This document shows positions 53,601-62,599 of a DNA stretch of 64,000 nucleotides, one piece after another (within the stretch, counting starts at the first letter, position 1; the number at the start of each line of letters is the position of its first letter). Both the position numbers and the translations under genes were made by a program. The notes below the pieces were generated by a model. It was not told the DNA's origin and made no database searches. It saw only the letters and a program-made list of their open reading frames with translations. The stretch is from Fidelibacterota bacterium (GTDB taxonomy: Bacteria; Fidelibacterota; UBA8477; JABMPR01): NCBI GenBank assembly GCA_016844955.1, contig JAERTH010000026.1, positions 17,605 through 81,604 on the forward strand, written 5' to 3'.

Positions 53601-55519
53601 TTTTTAGAATTCATAAATCGTACGAACAATGTGTAGTTGCCTACGTCTTGAGCGCCTACCGAAGCCATGCTGGCCGAAGCTTGAACTGCTTCCTCAGTAG
53701 TATTGAATGCTCCATCAAGAGCGGAAAAGGGAATACCTCCACCTGCCGGTGTCGTGGGGTTGATATAGTATTCAGCGGCGGCTATGGTGGGCTGTGCATC
53801 TTCACTCACAACAAAATAGTTACCGCGGGCGGGTCCCCACTGCCCATCTCCACGCTGGAGTCTCAGGTAGACGACATGCCCACCGAGATCCAGGCCTTCG
53901 GCACTAACGGGCAGGTCAAATTCTTCCTCTGCCTCATCGTAGGCTCCATCCTCAGGTGCTTCAATGGCGACACCTTCACCTACTCCCGGATCCACATCAA
54001 TAAAATATTCAGCTGCCATAATCGTTTGATTCGATTCCGATTGCTCTACAAAAAATCGGGTGGTTCTCCAGGCTCCCCACTCTCCATTGGAGTGTTGAAA
54101 TCTGAGCCCCAGGTTCTGGAGACCACTTACCCCTGCAGGGATGGAAACATCTGATAGGGCAATGGTTTCATTCAGTTCATCAAAATCCCCATCCTCTGGG
54201 CTCTCAATGGTCACCAGTGTGGCACTTTCCGGGTCGTCTCCTATATAATATTGTGCAGATTGAATAAAAACGATGTCTTCAGTGCCTTCAGTGCTTTCAA
54301 CGATAAACATGGCTGAGCTTGTGGGTCCCCAGCCTGCTTCAGGGCTATACATTCTAATAAACAATCGATGTACCCCAGGAGTAGCATCCGTGAGGTCAAA
54401 ATCAGTGCCGACGCTTACATTGGTGTTTGTCCCATTTAAAGTAAGGCTGGTTCCTGCGCCAAAACCAGGGTCTGTATCTACAAAGTATTCTGCAGCGCTG
54501 ATGGTGAAGGCTGTGGTGGTATCGGCAACGAAAAATGGATAACCCAGTGGGGCTCCCCAGCCAGATCCATCTGCGAACATTCGAGCATAAATTATATGAA
54601 TACCTGGTTCTAATCCATCTGTCTCGATACTGGAAGCTGTTCCTGTGGCAACTCCATCCTCATTGGAAACGGTCAAATCTTCATTGTTTCCAGGGCCTGC
54701 GTCAGCATCATCGATGAAATACTCACCGGCAGAAATTTGGTATTCCTCCATGGGTGAAGTAATGAAAAATGGATGACCACTGACAGGTCCCCAGCCATGG
54801 TTTGCGGCATAAAACCGAGAATAAATAACATGCATACCTGCCGATAGGGTAGTGGTTGCAATGTTGGTGGCTGTGCCAGTAGCAATACCATCTACAACGT
54901 TCAAGTTCAGCCCTATGTTTTCACCAGGTCCGTCATCGTTATCGTCGATGAAGTATTCCCCGGCTGTAATACTATACTCTTCCCGTGGTGTTGTTATAAA
55001 GAAAGTATTACCCTGTACGGGCCCCCAGCCATGGTTCTCTGCAAAAAAACGTGAAGAAATAACATGGATACCTGCCGAGAGAGTGTTGGTGGCTATGTTG
55101 GTCGCTGTACCGGTGGCAATACCACCTACAACATTCAAGTTCAACGCTGTGTTGCCACCTGGTCCCTCATCGTTTTCATCAATGAAGTATTCTCCGGCTG
55201 TAATACTGTACTCTTCTTGTGGCGTTGCGATAAGGAAAGTATTCCCCTGGACAGGACCCCAGCCATAATTATCATCATATAAACGGCAATAAATCATATG
55301 CAGGCCTGTTGAAAGTCCAGATGTTGAAATGTTATTAGCTGATGCCATGGCCACTTCATCAGTGATGTCAATATCCATAGGGGTATTTAACCCTGGAGCA
55401 ATATCATCATTGTCAAAGAAATACTCGGCTTCCGTTATAGTACCGTGCAGGGCAAAGGGGAGACACATCATCAGAACTGACAAAGCGAAAAGGAGTCTGT
55501 GTTTTTGAATGTCTATCAT
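50678..55519 (-). CDS. Giant secreted repeat protein with choice-of-anchor domains and sorting domain
   Basis: The 1613-residue secreted protein has a signal peptide (about 1-26). Eight repeats follow (about 30-660), each beginning A-E-Y-F/Y with an acidic D-x-D-x-G-P-G-like turn and ending GWGP-x-x-x-x-F; the turns may bind Ca2+. Four choice-of-anchor-D (ASPM/SPD-2/Hydin-like) Ig folds come next (about 665-1070; LDFG, LAFG or YNFG starts with F-x-P turns). Fn3-like and beta-rich parts and a C-terminal sorting domain (NYPNPFNGHT to KMVHLK) complete the protein. Repeats 2-4 are close in sequence with an exact 234-bp period. It is probably an adhesin or surface-layer component. A strong terminator follows. 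Confidence 0.88.
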   Translation of the reverse strand: MIDIQKHRLLFALSVLMMCLPFALHGTITEAEYFFDNDDIAPGLNTPMDIDITDEVAMASANNISTSGLSTGLHMIYCRLYDDNYGWGPVQGNTFLIATPQEEYSITAGEYFIDENDEGPGGNTALNLNVVGGIATGTATNIATNTLSAGIHVISSRFFAENHGWGPVQGNTFFITTPREEYSITAGEYFIDDNDDGPGENIGLNLNVVDGIATGTATNIATTTLSAGMHVIYSRFYAANHGWGPVSGHPFFITSPMEEYQISAGEYFIDDADAGPGNNEDLTVSNEDGVATGTASSIETDGLEPGIHIIYARMFADGSGWGAPLGYPFFVADTTTAFTISAAEYFVDTDPGFGAGTSLTLNGTNTNVSVGTDFDLTDATPGVHRLFIRMYSPEAGWGPTSSAMFIVESTEGTEDIVFIQSAQYYIGDDPESATLVTIESPEDGDFDELNETIALSDVSIPAGVSGLQNLGLRFQHSNGEWGAWRTTRFFVEQSESNQTIMAAEYFIDVDPGVGEGVAIEAPEDGAYDEAEEEFDLPVSAEGLDLGGHVVYLRLQRGDGQWGPARGNYFVVSEDAQPTIAAAEYYINPTTPAGGGIPFSALDGAFNTTEEAVQASASMASVGAQDVGNYTLFVRFMNSKNAWGPVSSQPFTVETRPQITSNLDTLDFGAMFIGEFRTLSLTISNIGDADLDITGLDFTDAAYTTEWTGETILPSNSVTFDITFTPLDPEGAHPAILTIANNDVDKQIVLQGVGLDTAPVMTVSQDSLDFGTVHTISSATQSVRISNIGNEDLVLSGVTSTDAAFYAPISNPNVIPGEYVDVDITFDPSAGQTYTDTVYLISNDTYFPAYPIHVTGIGSVIPVPDIYVTRDTLAFGNVALDDEPVQITLNIHNGGNEVLNISNISIDEPAFTSSLTGAQAINPSAFLPLSVTFTPTESKRYSGELVIFNDDPDSPQITLTLSGSSVFPNMILSSDTYNFGEIGVTTSSNQSLIVTNLGSDTLKISAFQVSSSLDTVVTISPSSFNINPAGGQRAFTISFTPAIPVEYVGEVVILSNTENDTLHITGTGVDDEPPTIAFDPDLIENVGTSENTAIGISAPITDNNQISWVRLYYRQGGKAVYDSTDMEFEAGLYSGEIPSAYVQNRGVEYYIKAFDGANEHVMPATAPDVPAIVRVTLPSLPPKTFIAEEYDMISVPSDMFQKNVKAVLEQKISGYDINDWRLFRWINGTYVELSENDNFTFEPGNAYWLITGERQVITLDSSISVKTNEDYLISLDQGWNQVGTPYYFPVSWSDVYAASPGVVQGSIAYEWLENEWQPATVMQPFGGYFISTFSGGSILRFPPRESVSTTAKRGNGLFALEANEWVLQISAENGENRDRYNYIGVFNDAENSGDISDQPKPPPMYPDRVQLYSEHKDWGELNGIYSGDFQAVTTEGNSWTLTLETGQAQEDILLSLDQSGDLPEGHMIKVLNLDLRYALRENDDNQFTQKVFSSGASYRLKVLVGDENYLASNDEGIGEAPTRFNLSQNYPNPFNGHTRIKFDIPEPTGLKVVIYDMTGRQVKELIHSDAHPVGYHEISWEGKNDRGLRVASGIYLINFQSAEYQATRKMVHLK
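54741..55442. repeat. Three tandem 234-bp coding repeats
   Basis: Equivalent words (TATTCCTCC, TACTCTTCC, TACTCTTCT) recur at 54741, 54975 and 55209, an exact 234-bp (78-codon) period within the N-terminal repeats of the giant surface protein. The last two units are close at the DNA level (for example GCTGTACCGGTGGCAATACC against GCTGTGCCAGTAGCAATACC). This suggests recent duplication and possible unit-number variation. Confidence 0.75.
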
Positions 55520-55558
55520 ATAGATCTCAATCTTATTAAAAGGAAAACCCTAAAAGTA

Positions 55559-56650
55559 CTACTCTCCAATCCGACCAGTTGCGTTGATGGTGATGGTACC
55601 ATTGGGAGAAACAGTGGTTGGATTGACCGAGATGGAATTTACCACTGGAATAGTGGGCGCTCCGGTGGTTCCAATGGGAAATTTCCAGCCATAAACGCCA
55701 GGATCGTTACGACTTCCGTCGAGATCAAAATAATCAAACAGGGGATTGCCTCCGTTTACACAGGGGGAAGCGCTTTCCAGATGAAAATCAAATTCATCCT
55801 CATCATATGATAAATTGGTATAGGTGTCATTATCGTCAAAGTTGACAAAATCAGGATCTTCCAGTATGGGTTCAATCCCCGTCGCACCGTTGTTACTATT
55901 ATTAAAAAAGCAATTATAGCTAATAGAGGGAGAGCCACCCTGGGCATATATCTGGTTGCTGGAACCATTCATGAATATGTTATTAATGATGGTGGCACCG
56001 GTAGTGTTGTAATAAACACCGATAGCATTGGACACAAAAACATTGTTGCATACCATGGTATTGGTTGTGGAGACCAGATATACAGCACCGTACCAGCTAC
56101 AATTAAAGAAAATATTGTTATTTACGGTTACATCGACTGAAGCGCCAATGCTGATACCAGGTCTGTAACTTGATCCATGGAATCCTAGAATGTTGTTCCT
56201 CAACGTATCAGCTGAGACTCCAGCGGCCAATGAGATGGCCCATCCTTGATGGGCTGCATTGGAAATATGGTTTTCCTCAATGATCATATCGCTGGCTGAA
56301 ACAGCAATGAGAGGGTTTCCAGATCCATTAATTCTGAACCCCCGTAGGGTGGAACCATCTGATCCATCTGCGAAATTAAACAGATTGGTGGCGGTTGAAA
56401 TCAAGGTACCCCCTTCATCATAACCTGAGCCCAACATATGTAACTCTTTATCAATGGTCACCACACCAGTTTCAGCACTGACGATATGTGTACCACTCAT
56501 AACCAGAACTGTATCACCGTCAGATGCTGCATCGACTGCGTCATACATATTTGTGTAATCACCCCCACCGGCAAGGTCTACAACAATGGTTTCCGCGTAC
56601 AGTCCGCTCAGGGCAAAAAATATGGTAAAAAGGGCTAATGATTTTTTCAT
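55559..56650 (-). CDS. Secreted right-handed parallel beta-helix protein (copy 1)
   Basis: About 363 residues from the ATG at 56650, with GGGAGAG upstream. A signal peptide (about 1-18) is followed by a pectate-lyase/NosD-like parallel beta-helix: VDLAGGGDYTNMYDAVDAASDGDTV, then ladders of N-N-I-F, N-N-x-F-x-N and I-x-x-N-H-I turns. It lacks the NYPNPFN sorting domain and ends at GRIGE. It is a paralogue of the next gene upstream and lies 31 bases after it. Binding or depolymerising a polysaccharide is possible; catalytic residues were not identified. Confidence 0.82.
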   Translation of the reverse strand: MKKSLALFTIFFALSGLYAETIVVDLAGGGDYTNMYDAVDAASDGDTVLVMSGTHIVSAETGVVTIDKELHMLGSGYDEGGTLISTATNLFNFADGSDGSTLRGFRINGSGNPLIAVSASDMIIEENHISNAAHQGWAISLAAGVSADTLRNNILGFHGSSYRPGISIGASVDVTVNNNIFFNCSWYGAVYLVSTTNTMVCNNVFVSNAIGVYYNTTGATIINNIFMNGSSNQIYAQGGSPSISYNCFFNNSNNGATGIEPILEDPDFVNFDDNDTYTNLSYDEDEFDFHLESASPCVNGGNPLFDYFDLDGSRNDPGVYGWKFPIGTTGAPTIPVVNSISVNPTTVSPNGTITINATGRIGE

Positions 56651-56681
56651 GATGGGCTCTCCCAATACTCTAATGTTCAAC

Positions 56682-57782
56682 TTAATTTCCAAAACGACCA
56701 ATGACCTCAATGGAAATGGTTCCACCGGGATCAACGCTGGAAGGGGTCACTGAAATGCTATTAATGACCGGCATGCTGGGAGCGCCATTATCAGAACTCC
56801 AGGGATACAGCCAACCATAAACCCCAGGGTCATTTTGACTCCCGTTTGCATCATTGAAGTCCACCAGCTCGTAGCCACCATCAATAAGTGGGGACTCATC
56901 CAGAAGATGAAAGTCAAAATCATCTTCATCCACGGAAGTCATGGTATAGGTATCATTCTCATCAAAATTCACAAAATCTGGATTCTCCAGAATTGGATTG
57001 GTTCCGGTAACTCCATCAGTGGTATTGTTGAAAAAGCAATTGTTGAAGATTATGTCGGCACCGGTATCATTGTATATCCCATATGAGCAATTCATGAAAA
57101 TATTATTAACGATGGTCATTACTCCATAGCTTCTTACTGCATATTGAGAATGAAGAAAAATGTTATTTGATACAACCGAATTGGTTGAGTTGTATGCGTA
57201 TATTCCACCATTATTCGAGAAGTAGGCCATGATATTGTTGGATATGGTTGCATCTATACAACCATTCAAATGAATTCCATAGCGGTGTGAGCTGCTGGGA
57301 TTAAACAGGAGGATGTTGTTTCGTATTGTATCTGCAGAAACGCTTGAACCAATATGCATCAGGAATCCCTGACTTTGGGCGTTGGTGATATGGTTCTCCT
57401 CGATAATAACTTCATCGGCAGCGATTTGGATTAAGGGCGACCCGGCTCCATATAGGCGGAGACCACGCAATGTGGAGCCGTCAGCATTAGCAGTAAAATC
57501 GAACATTTGTGTACTGGCAAAAATATAGGTGCCGCCATTTTCGACAGCATCATAGCCCGAGCCCAAGATATGCAGCTCTTTATCCACCAGAATACGACCC
57601 TCAGTTGTAGGTAATTGGTAGGTTCCAGATGAGATCAAGACGGTATCACCTGCACTGGCCTCATCCACCGCAACATATATGGATGTATAATCACCCCCAC
57701 CGGCCAGATCCACGACATGAATCTCCGCAAATAAATATTGAGTGAGAATTGAGAGGAGAAGTAGTCTAATAGTTAGTTTCAT
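56682..57782 (-). CDS. Secreted right-handed parallel beta-helix protein (copy 2)
   Basis: The 366-residue paralogue of the neighbouring gene has a signal peptide (about 1-19), then VDLAGGGDYTSIYVAVDEASAGDTV, repeated N-N-I-F/M and C-S-Y turns, and an ending (NSISVTPSSVDPGGTISI, then GRFGN) nearly matching copy 1. The tandem arrangement points to duplication. It is 34 bases downstream of the CsgG/FlgO-like gene and probably in one operon with copy 1 and the giant repeat protein. Confidence 0.82.
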   Translation of the reverse strand: MKLTIRLLLLSILTQYLFAEIHVVDLAGGGDYTSIYVAVDEASAGDTVLISSGTYQLPTTEGRILVDKELHILGSGYDAVENGGTYIFASTQMFDFTANADGSTLRGLRLYGAGSPLIQIAADEVIIEENHITNAQSQGFLMHIGSSVSADTIRNNILLFNPSSSHRYGIHLNGCIDATISNNIMAYFSNNGGIYAYNSTNSVVSNNIFLHSQYAVRSYGVMTIVNNIFMNCSYGIYNDTGADIIFNNCFFNNTTDGVTGTNPILENPDFVNFDENDTYTMTSVDEDDFDFHLLDESPLIDGGYELVDFNDANGSQNDPGVYGWLYPWSSDNGAPSMPVINSISVTPSSVDPGGTISIEVIGRFGN

Positions 57783-57816
57783 GAGTATGCTCCTTGAACT
57801 GATATTAATAAATTTC

Positions 57817-58479
57817 TTATTCTGGTGGGCTTGGAGGCTCTGGTAGCCCTGGCTCTTCTGGTTGGAGTAGGAGATATGCTACTGTTCCTACGGTCACAAT
57901 CCCCCCACCAGTGAGGTACATCCACAGCTTGCTCTTCTTGCCAGCCATACGATCCCCTAATTTGCCCATGAGATTCATGAGGCCAGACCAGCTCCCCTTA
58001 TAGCTCTCTGAAATACTCTTGGCGTAGGCACCTGTGGTACAATTGATCATTCTAATGTCAATAGAATAGACCCCTTCCTTGAAACCAACATAGCCCAATA
58101 CAACCAGCTCTGCGCCCTGTCGCTGGCCAATTGCTACCGCGACTTTTTCGTCTTGCTTTGTAGATTCAGCAACACTTTGAGGGTTCGCAAGGGCCTCCAT
58201 GAGTTTCTTCTCCAGGTCTTCGTCAGTCTCCTGATCGAAACCATCGGTGGTCTGGAGCGCAATCTCCTGATCCACACTTTCAAGGTCTTTTCGTTCCATA
58301 ACCTGGAATTTGTTGGTCTGTGCCAGGCGACTACGAAATCTCTCAGACAACTGCTGGATATCGGTCTCGACAATTCCTCCAAAAGACTTCAAATCCATGA
58401 TTACAATCTTTTGCTGTCCAAAAACGACAGTTGCCAATAACAGGTATAGGAAAATGGTTTTAAAAATTCTTGATGGCAT
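57817..58479 (-). CDS. CsgG/FlgO-like envelope protein
   Basis: The protein of about 220 residues starts at the preferred ATG (58479); an upstream in-frame ATG at 58557 gives 246. It has a signal peptide (about 1-22, ending VVFGQ). The core has the FlgO/CsgG-type layout: KIVIMDLKSFGG, an LSERFRSRLAQTNKFQVMERKDLE segment, then RQGAELVVLGYVG and IDIRMINCTTG. A C-terminal transmembrane helix (about 182-201) and a Pro/Glu-rich tail are unusual. It heads the surface-protein cluster and could take part in secretion or assembly of the downstream products. Confidence 0.7.
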   Translation of the reverse strand: MPSRIFKTIFLYLLLATVVFGQQKIVIMDLKSFGGIVETDIQQLSERFRSRLAQTNKFQVMERKDLESVDQEIALQTTDGFDQETDEDLEKKLMEALANPQSVAESTKQDEKVAVAIGQRQGAELVVLGYVGFKEGVYSIDIRMINCTTGAYAKSISESYKGSWSGLMNLMGKLGDRMAGKKSKLWMYLTGGGIVTVGTVAYLLLQPEEPGLPEPPSPPE

Positions 58480-58557
58480 GCTCAACCCAGTTTGTAATTT
58501 ATGCAATATTAAAGGATGCCTGTTGTCCTGAAGGTTGCTTTGCCTTTCTATATGCAT

Positions 58558-58830
58558 ACAGCAACGCCAGCAATTTCCCCCTCAAAAAATTGTGCATCCA
58601 GGTCTCTTAACCCTTTGTTGATGGGAAAAATTATTCTGCCCCTACGTTAATGCAAGCATAAATGCCACAGGTACTCCTGGAATCGATGTGTATCACACAC
58701 GGGGTTTTGCTTTGGGCCACAGTGACCCGATTGGCGCAATGCTATGCTTGATTGTGAGGGACGCAAATCTTAGCTTCGTGAGCTTCTTCAACTCTGATGA
58801 AGCAAGCATGATTTTAAAGAAGGAAGCACA
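58558..58830. other. Divergent intergenic region, no gene seen
   Basis: This spacer separates the minus-strand surface cluster from the plus-strand TldD gene. It contains the short dyad TGTGTATCACACA (58687-58699), which does not fit the TGTGA-N6-TCACA CRP consensus. A GAAGGAAG ribosome site precedes TldD. Nothing else was recognised. Confidence 0.5.
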
Positions 58831-60261
58831 ATGGATCTACAAGCAATACTTTCCAGTATTGACGTCAAGGCTGATTGGGTCGGTCTACGCTACGTCAAAG
58901 AAAATACAGGATTCCGTCTGGTTAGAGATGGTAAACCTGAAGCCAATACAAGGGAATCCAAACAGGGGATAATGGTTGAAGTGCTGGTGAATGGCCAGTT
59001 CGCTTACTATGGAACCAGTCGCCTAGACTCCGCAGGCATTCAAGCCGCGGCAGAGCGTGCTGTTAAACTGGCAGACGCCGCTTCAAAATTCAGCCTGCAT
59101 TCATTCGGCGTGGAGGCTCGCCCGGTTGCAAAAGGCAGCTATCGTTCGCCATATCAGACACCTGCAGATGCATTTTCGCCAGGTGAGTTATCTGAATTAT
59201 TGGTGAAAGCTACTTCAGAGCTGAAAGTCTCTGACAAGATAGTCAATACCAATGCCATGGCACGGACCGTAGAAACCGAATCTCACTTTGTCTCTTCTAA
59301 TGGCAGTGATGTGGAACAACAATATCTCATGATTTCCGCAGATTACTCCGCCATTGCGCACGAAGGTGGAGTGACTCAGAAGCGAACGGATGGCGGTCTT
59401 CTGGCCAAGAGCTATCAAGCAGGTATGGAAGTCTTTAACGAGGCAGATGTATTGGCCCGTTGCCGGAATATTGGTGCCGAAGCGGTAGAGCTGCTTACTG
59501 CCGATGAATGTCCCACGGGAACCATGGATCTGTTACTGGCCCCTGATCAAATGATGCTTCAAATTCATGAAAGTGTTGGTCACGCCCTGGAAATAGATCG
59601 CATCCTGGGTGATGAACGCAACTATGCCGGCTGGAGCTTTGTCCGTCTGGATGACTTTGGTAAACTGCAGTATGGTTCAGACCTGATGAACATCACCTTT
59701 GATCCCTTCGTGGAAAATCAATTCGCCTCCTATGCCTATGATGATGGTGGCTTGAAGGCTGAGAAGGAATTCCTGATTAAGAATGGCCTCTTGCTGCGTG
59801 GTCTGGGCGGTATGGAAAGTCAGCTCCGCTCAGGAATAAATGGCGTTGCCAATTTTCGGGCCAGTTCATGGAATCGAGCCCCTATTGACCGCATGGCCAA
59901 TCTGAATCTTGAAGCAGGTGATTCCAGCTATGATGAGATCATCGGATCCGTAGAAAAGGGCGTTTTTATGACCTCCAACCGATCCTGGTCCATTGATGAT
60001 TACCGCAACAAATTTCAATTCGGCTGTGAGTACGGAAAACTTATCGAAAATGGGAAAATTACCAGAACAGTGAAGAATCCAAACTATCGTGCTATTTCAA
60101 ACCCCTTCTGGCGTAGTCTGAAAAAAGTCGGTAACAAAGATACATTCGAAATTTATGGTACTCCCTTCTGTGGGAAAGGTGAACCGAATCAAATTATCCG
60201 CGTTGGCCACGCCAGCCCATTATGTCTGTTTGATAAAGTGGAGATTTTCGGTGGAGCTTAA
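58831..60261 (+). CDS. tldD: TldD-family metalloprotease subunit
   Basis: The 476-residue protein has the TldD zinc motif HESVGH (HExxxH; His246, Glu247, His251) followed by EIDRILGDE, and the C-terminal family pattern with TSNRSWSIDDYRNKFQFGCEYG. TldD pairs with TldE/PmbA, encoded next, to form a heterodimeric protease in which only TldD carries zinc. Known systems degrade unfolded or modified peptides. GAAGGAAG precedes the ATG. Confidence 0.93.
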   Translation: MDLQAILSSIDVKADWVGLRYVKENTGFRLVRDGKPEANTRESKQGIMVEVLVNGQFAYYGTSRLDSAGIQAAAERAVKLADAASKFSLHSFGVEARPVAKGSYRSPYQTPADAFSPGELSELLVKATSELKVSDKIVNTNAMARTVETESHFVSSNGSDVEQQYLMISADYSAIAHEGGVTQKRTDGGLLAKSYQAGMEVFNEADVLARCRNIGAEAVELLTADECPTGTMDLLLAPDQMMLQIHESVGHALEIDRILGDERNYAGWSFVRLDDFGKLQYGSDLMNITFDPFVENQFASYAYDDGGLKAEKEFLIKNGLLLRGLGGMESQLRSGINGVANFRASSWNRAPIDRMANLNLEAGDSSYDEIIGSVEKGVFMTSNRSWSIDDYRNKFQFGCEYGKLIENGKITRTVKNPNYRAISNPFWRSLKKVGNKDTFEIYGTPFCGKGEPNQIIRVGHASPLCLFDKVEIFGGA

Positions 60262-60316
60262 TTGCTAACATACGAATTCAATCAGATCACCAGGTAAAAA
60301 TTTAATAGAGGACCCA

Positions 60317-61639
60317 ATGGAAAAATTATTTCAACAACTAAATAAAGCCATCATGGACAGCCTACAGGAAGGTGAATACCTGAGCCTGGGCTATGGGGGT
60401 GAAAACAGCAATTTCACAAGGATTAATGCGGCAAAAGTGCGGCAAATAGGCAATGTCGATGAAGCAGACTTAACTTTTAATTTTATCTTGAATGGCAGAC
60501 GCTGTTCAGGAGGTATATCATTATCAGGCGATGCCGAGGAAGACTTGAATCGGTCATTGACCGAGCTGGGACGCCTGCGAGCAGAAGTCGTGCAACTTCC
60601 CGAAGACCCCTATCTGGTACTCCCCGATAGCACCGACACCAGCACCAATGTAAAACATGGTGATCTTCCAGATTCAGAAGAAATTCCTGCAAAACTATTG
60701 CCTGCCATGGGCTCTGCTGACCTGACCGGTATTTGGGCTTCAGGACGGATATACCAGGGCAGTGCCAATTCAGCAGGTGGGTATCACTGGTTTGCCACGG
60801 ATTCCTTTTCATTGGATTATTCCCTGATAACTCCTGCAGAAAAAATGGTCAAAGCCACCTTTGCCGGTACCCATTGGGATCAGGAAGCGTATACAGGCTT
60901 TCTGGCTGACTCAGTCAATAAACTTAAGCTCATGTCCTTGCCACCAAGAAAGATTGAACCGGGTAGCTATAGAACCTATATAGCTTCAGCAGGAATCTCT
61001 GATATTCTCTCCATGTTTTCATGGGGTGGTGTCTCAGAAGCGGCCATTCGACAAAGCGAGAGCTGTCTGGGAAAAATGCGTAATGAGAGCAAGAAATTAT
61101 CTGAGTTGTTCACATTGTCAGAGGACTTCAGCTCAGGATTCGCCCCGCGGTTTAACGGTAATGGGGAAGTAGCACCAGAAAAAACAGTGCTGATTGATAA
61201 GGGTGAATTAATCAATACCCTGGTCAGTTCACGAACGGCCAAAGAGTACAATATTGAATCAAACTATGCCTCTGGAGATGAGGGCCTGAGGGCACCGGTT
61301 ATGCGTGCTGGAAGCCTCAAGGAAGCTGATGTATTGAAGGCCTTGGGAACTGGTGTCTACTTGTCAAATCTCCATTATTTGAATTGGAGCGATATGATTG
61401 GTGGTAGAATAACCGGTATGACCCGCTATGCCTGTTTCTGGGTTGAAGACGGTGAAATTGTTGCCCCAATCGAGAATATGCGTTTTGATGACAGTATCTA
61501 TAGTTTTCTTGGTGAAAACCTGGAACAGGTTACGGATACAACCCATGTTAATCCAGATGTTGGCACCTACGACGGGCGCGAGCTGAATGCTGTAATTTGT
61601 CCCGGAGTGCTCCTTAAATCGTTTGCCCTAACTTTATAG
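60317..61639 (+). CDS. pmbA: PmbA/TldE-family partner subunit
   Basis: The 440-residue homologue of TldD lacks the HExxxH motif; the equivalent region reads FSWGGVSEAAIRQSESCLGKMR. It fits the non-catalytic TldE/PmbA partner. GITGMTRYACFWVEDGEIVAPIENMRF is the family's C-terminal block (split here as GRITGMTRYACFW and EIVAPIENMRF). It lies 55 bases after tldD and is likely co-transcribed with it. Confidence 0.9.
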   Translation: MEKLFQQLNKAIMDSLQEGEYLSLGYGGENSNFTRINAAKVRQIGNVDEADLTFNFILNGRRCSGGISLSGDAEEDLNRSLTELGRLRAEVVQLPEDPYLVLPDSTDTSTNVKHGDLPDSEEIPAKLLPAMGSADLTGIWASGRIYQGSANSAGGYHWFATDSFSLDYSLITPAEKMVKATFAGTHWDQEAYTGFLADSVNKLKLMSLPPRKIEPGSYRTYIASAGISDILSMFSWGGVSEAAIRQSESCLGKMRNESKKLSELFTLSEDFSSGFAPRFNGNGEVAPEKTVLIDKGELINTLVSSRTAKEYNIESNYASGDEGLRAPVMRAGSLKEADVLKALGTGVYLSNLHYLNWSDMIGGRITGMTRYACFWVEDGEIVAPIENMRFDDSIYSFLGENLEQVTDTTHVNPDVGTYDGRELNAVICPGVLLKSFALTL

Positions 61640-61645
61640 GTCGAT

Positions 61646-62569
61646 ATGCCAAAATCTAAAGCCAATCATCGCTATCTATTGATCGTGAACCCTGAAGCGG
61701 GTAGTCGCACTACCATGAAAGCTCTGCCTGAAATCGAACGCCTGATGCGGGCTCGCAAAGCTGAGTATGCATTTCACTTCACCAAAGAGCGTGATCATGC
61801 CACAGAATTGGTCAGGGAAGTAGGCAAAGAATTTGACGTCATTGTTTCTGTGGGAGGTGATGGCACTATCAACGAAATCGTCAATGGAATGCCAGATTTA
61901 AATAAGCCACTGGGAATCTTACCCATTGGGACAGGCAACGATTTTGCCCGGAGTTGTTCAATGAAAATCGGTGATCTGGAAAATGCGGTTGATGTTCTCC
62001 TGGCTCACGATGTAAAAAAACTTGATGTGGGTGAGGTCAATGGCCGTCGCTTTATCAATGTCATGGGTCTGGGATTTGAAGGCAGGGCCAATGATATTGG
62101 CAAAATGCTACCCTTTCTACACGGTGCTCCCAAATATCTCATCGCCATCGGTGGAACCTATCTGACTTACAAACGCATGCCCTTGAAAGTGAAGTTCAAT
62201 GATGTCGTGATCGATGAGCGGGTGTTTCTCATGAGCATTGGTAATGGCTGGAATGTGGGTGGAGGTCTACAACTCACACCTAAGGCCAGGTTGGATGATG
62301 GCTTGTTTGATATTTGCTATGTGCAAAATATTTCCCGGCTGAGGATTCTGCAGGTGTTCGCAAAACTGTATGATGGTACCATTAATGAAGTCCCTGAAAT
62401 GGAAATGCATCAGACCAAAGAACTTACCATCGAAAGTGAATTGCCAATTCCGGCACATATCGATGGTGAATCTTTCAATCCTGTACAAAAAGAATTTAAA
62501 GTTCGTATTATTCCCGGTGCGCAAGAGATCATCGGAAACTGGTCGGCTGACGAAAGGTTTGATGTATAA
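61646..62569 (+). CDS. YegS/DagK-type lipid kinase (copy 2)
   Basis: The 307-residue lipid kinase has VNPEAGSRTT, the nucleotide loop GGDGTINEIVNGM, PIGTGNDFARS and the C-terminal DDGLFDI, with a terminal IDGESF strand. Compared with copy 1 at 47996-48886, it has the more typical GTINE and NDFAR residues, so the two probably differ in substrate. It is six bases downstream of pmbA. Confidence 0.9.
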   Translation: MPKSKANHRYLLIVNPEAGSRTTMKALPEIERLMRARKAEYAFHFTKERDHATELVREVGKEFDVIVSVGGDGTINEIVNGMPDLNKPLGILPIGTGNDFARSCSMKIGDLENAVDVLLAHDVKKLDVGEVNGRRFINVMGLGFEGRANDIGKMLPFLHGAPKYLIAIGGTYLTYKRMPLKVKFNDVVIDERVFLMSIGNGWNVGGGLQLTPKARLDDGLFDICYVQNISRLRILQVFAKLYDGTINEVPEMEMHQTKELTIESELPIPAHIDGESFNPVQKEFKVRIIPGAQEIIGNWSADERFDV

Positions 62570-62599
62570 ACCTTGAATAAAAATACAGAGGTGATAGTG

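Noticed and set aside
53549..54154. 201-codon plus-strand frame inside the giant repeat gene
   Set aside because: Antisense shadow over a domain-supported gene; no recognisable family.
58687..58699. TGTGTATCACACA as a CRP-type site
   Set aside because: The half-site spacing does not match TGTGA-N6-TCACA, and no further support was seen.
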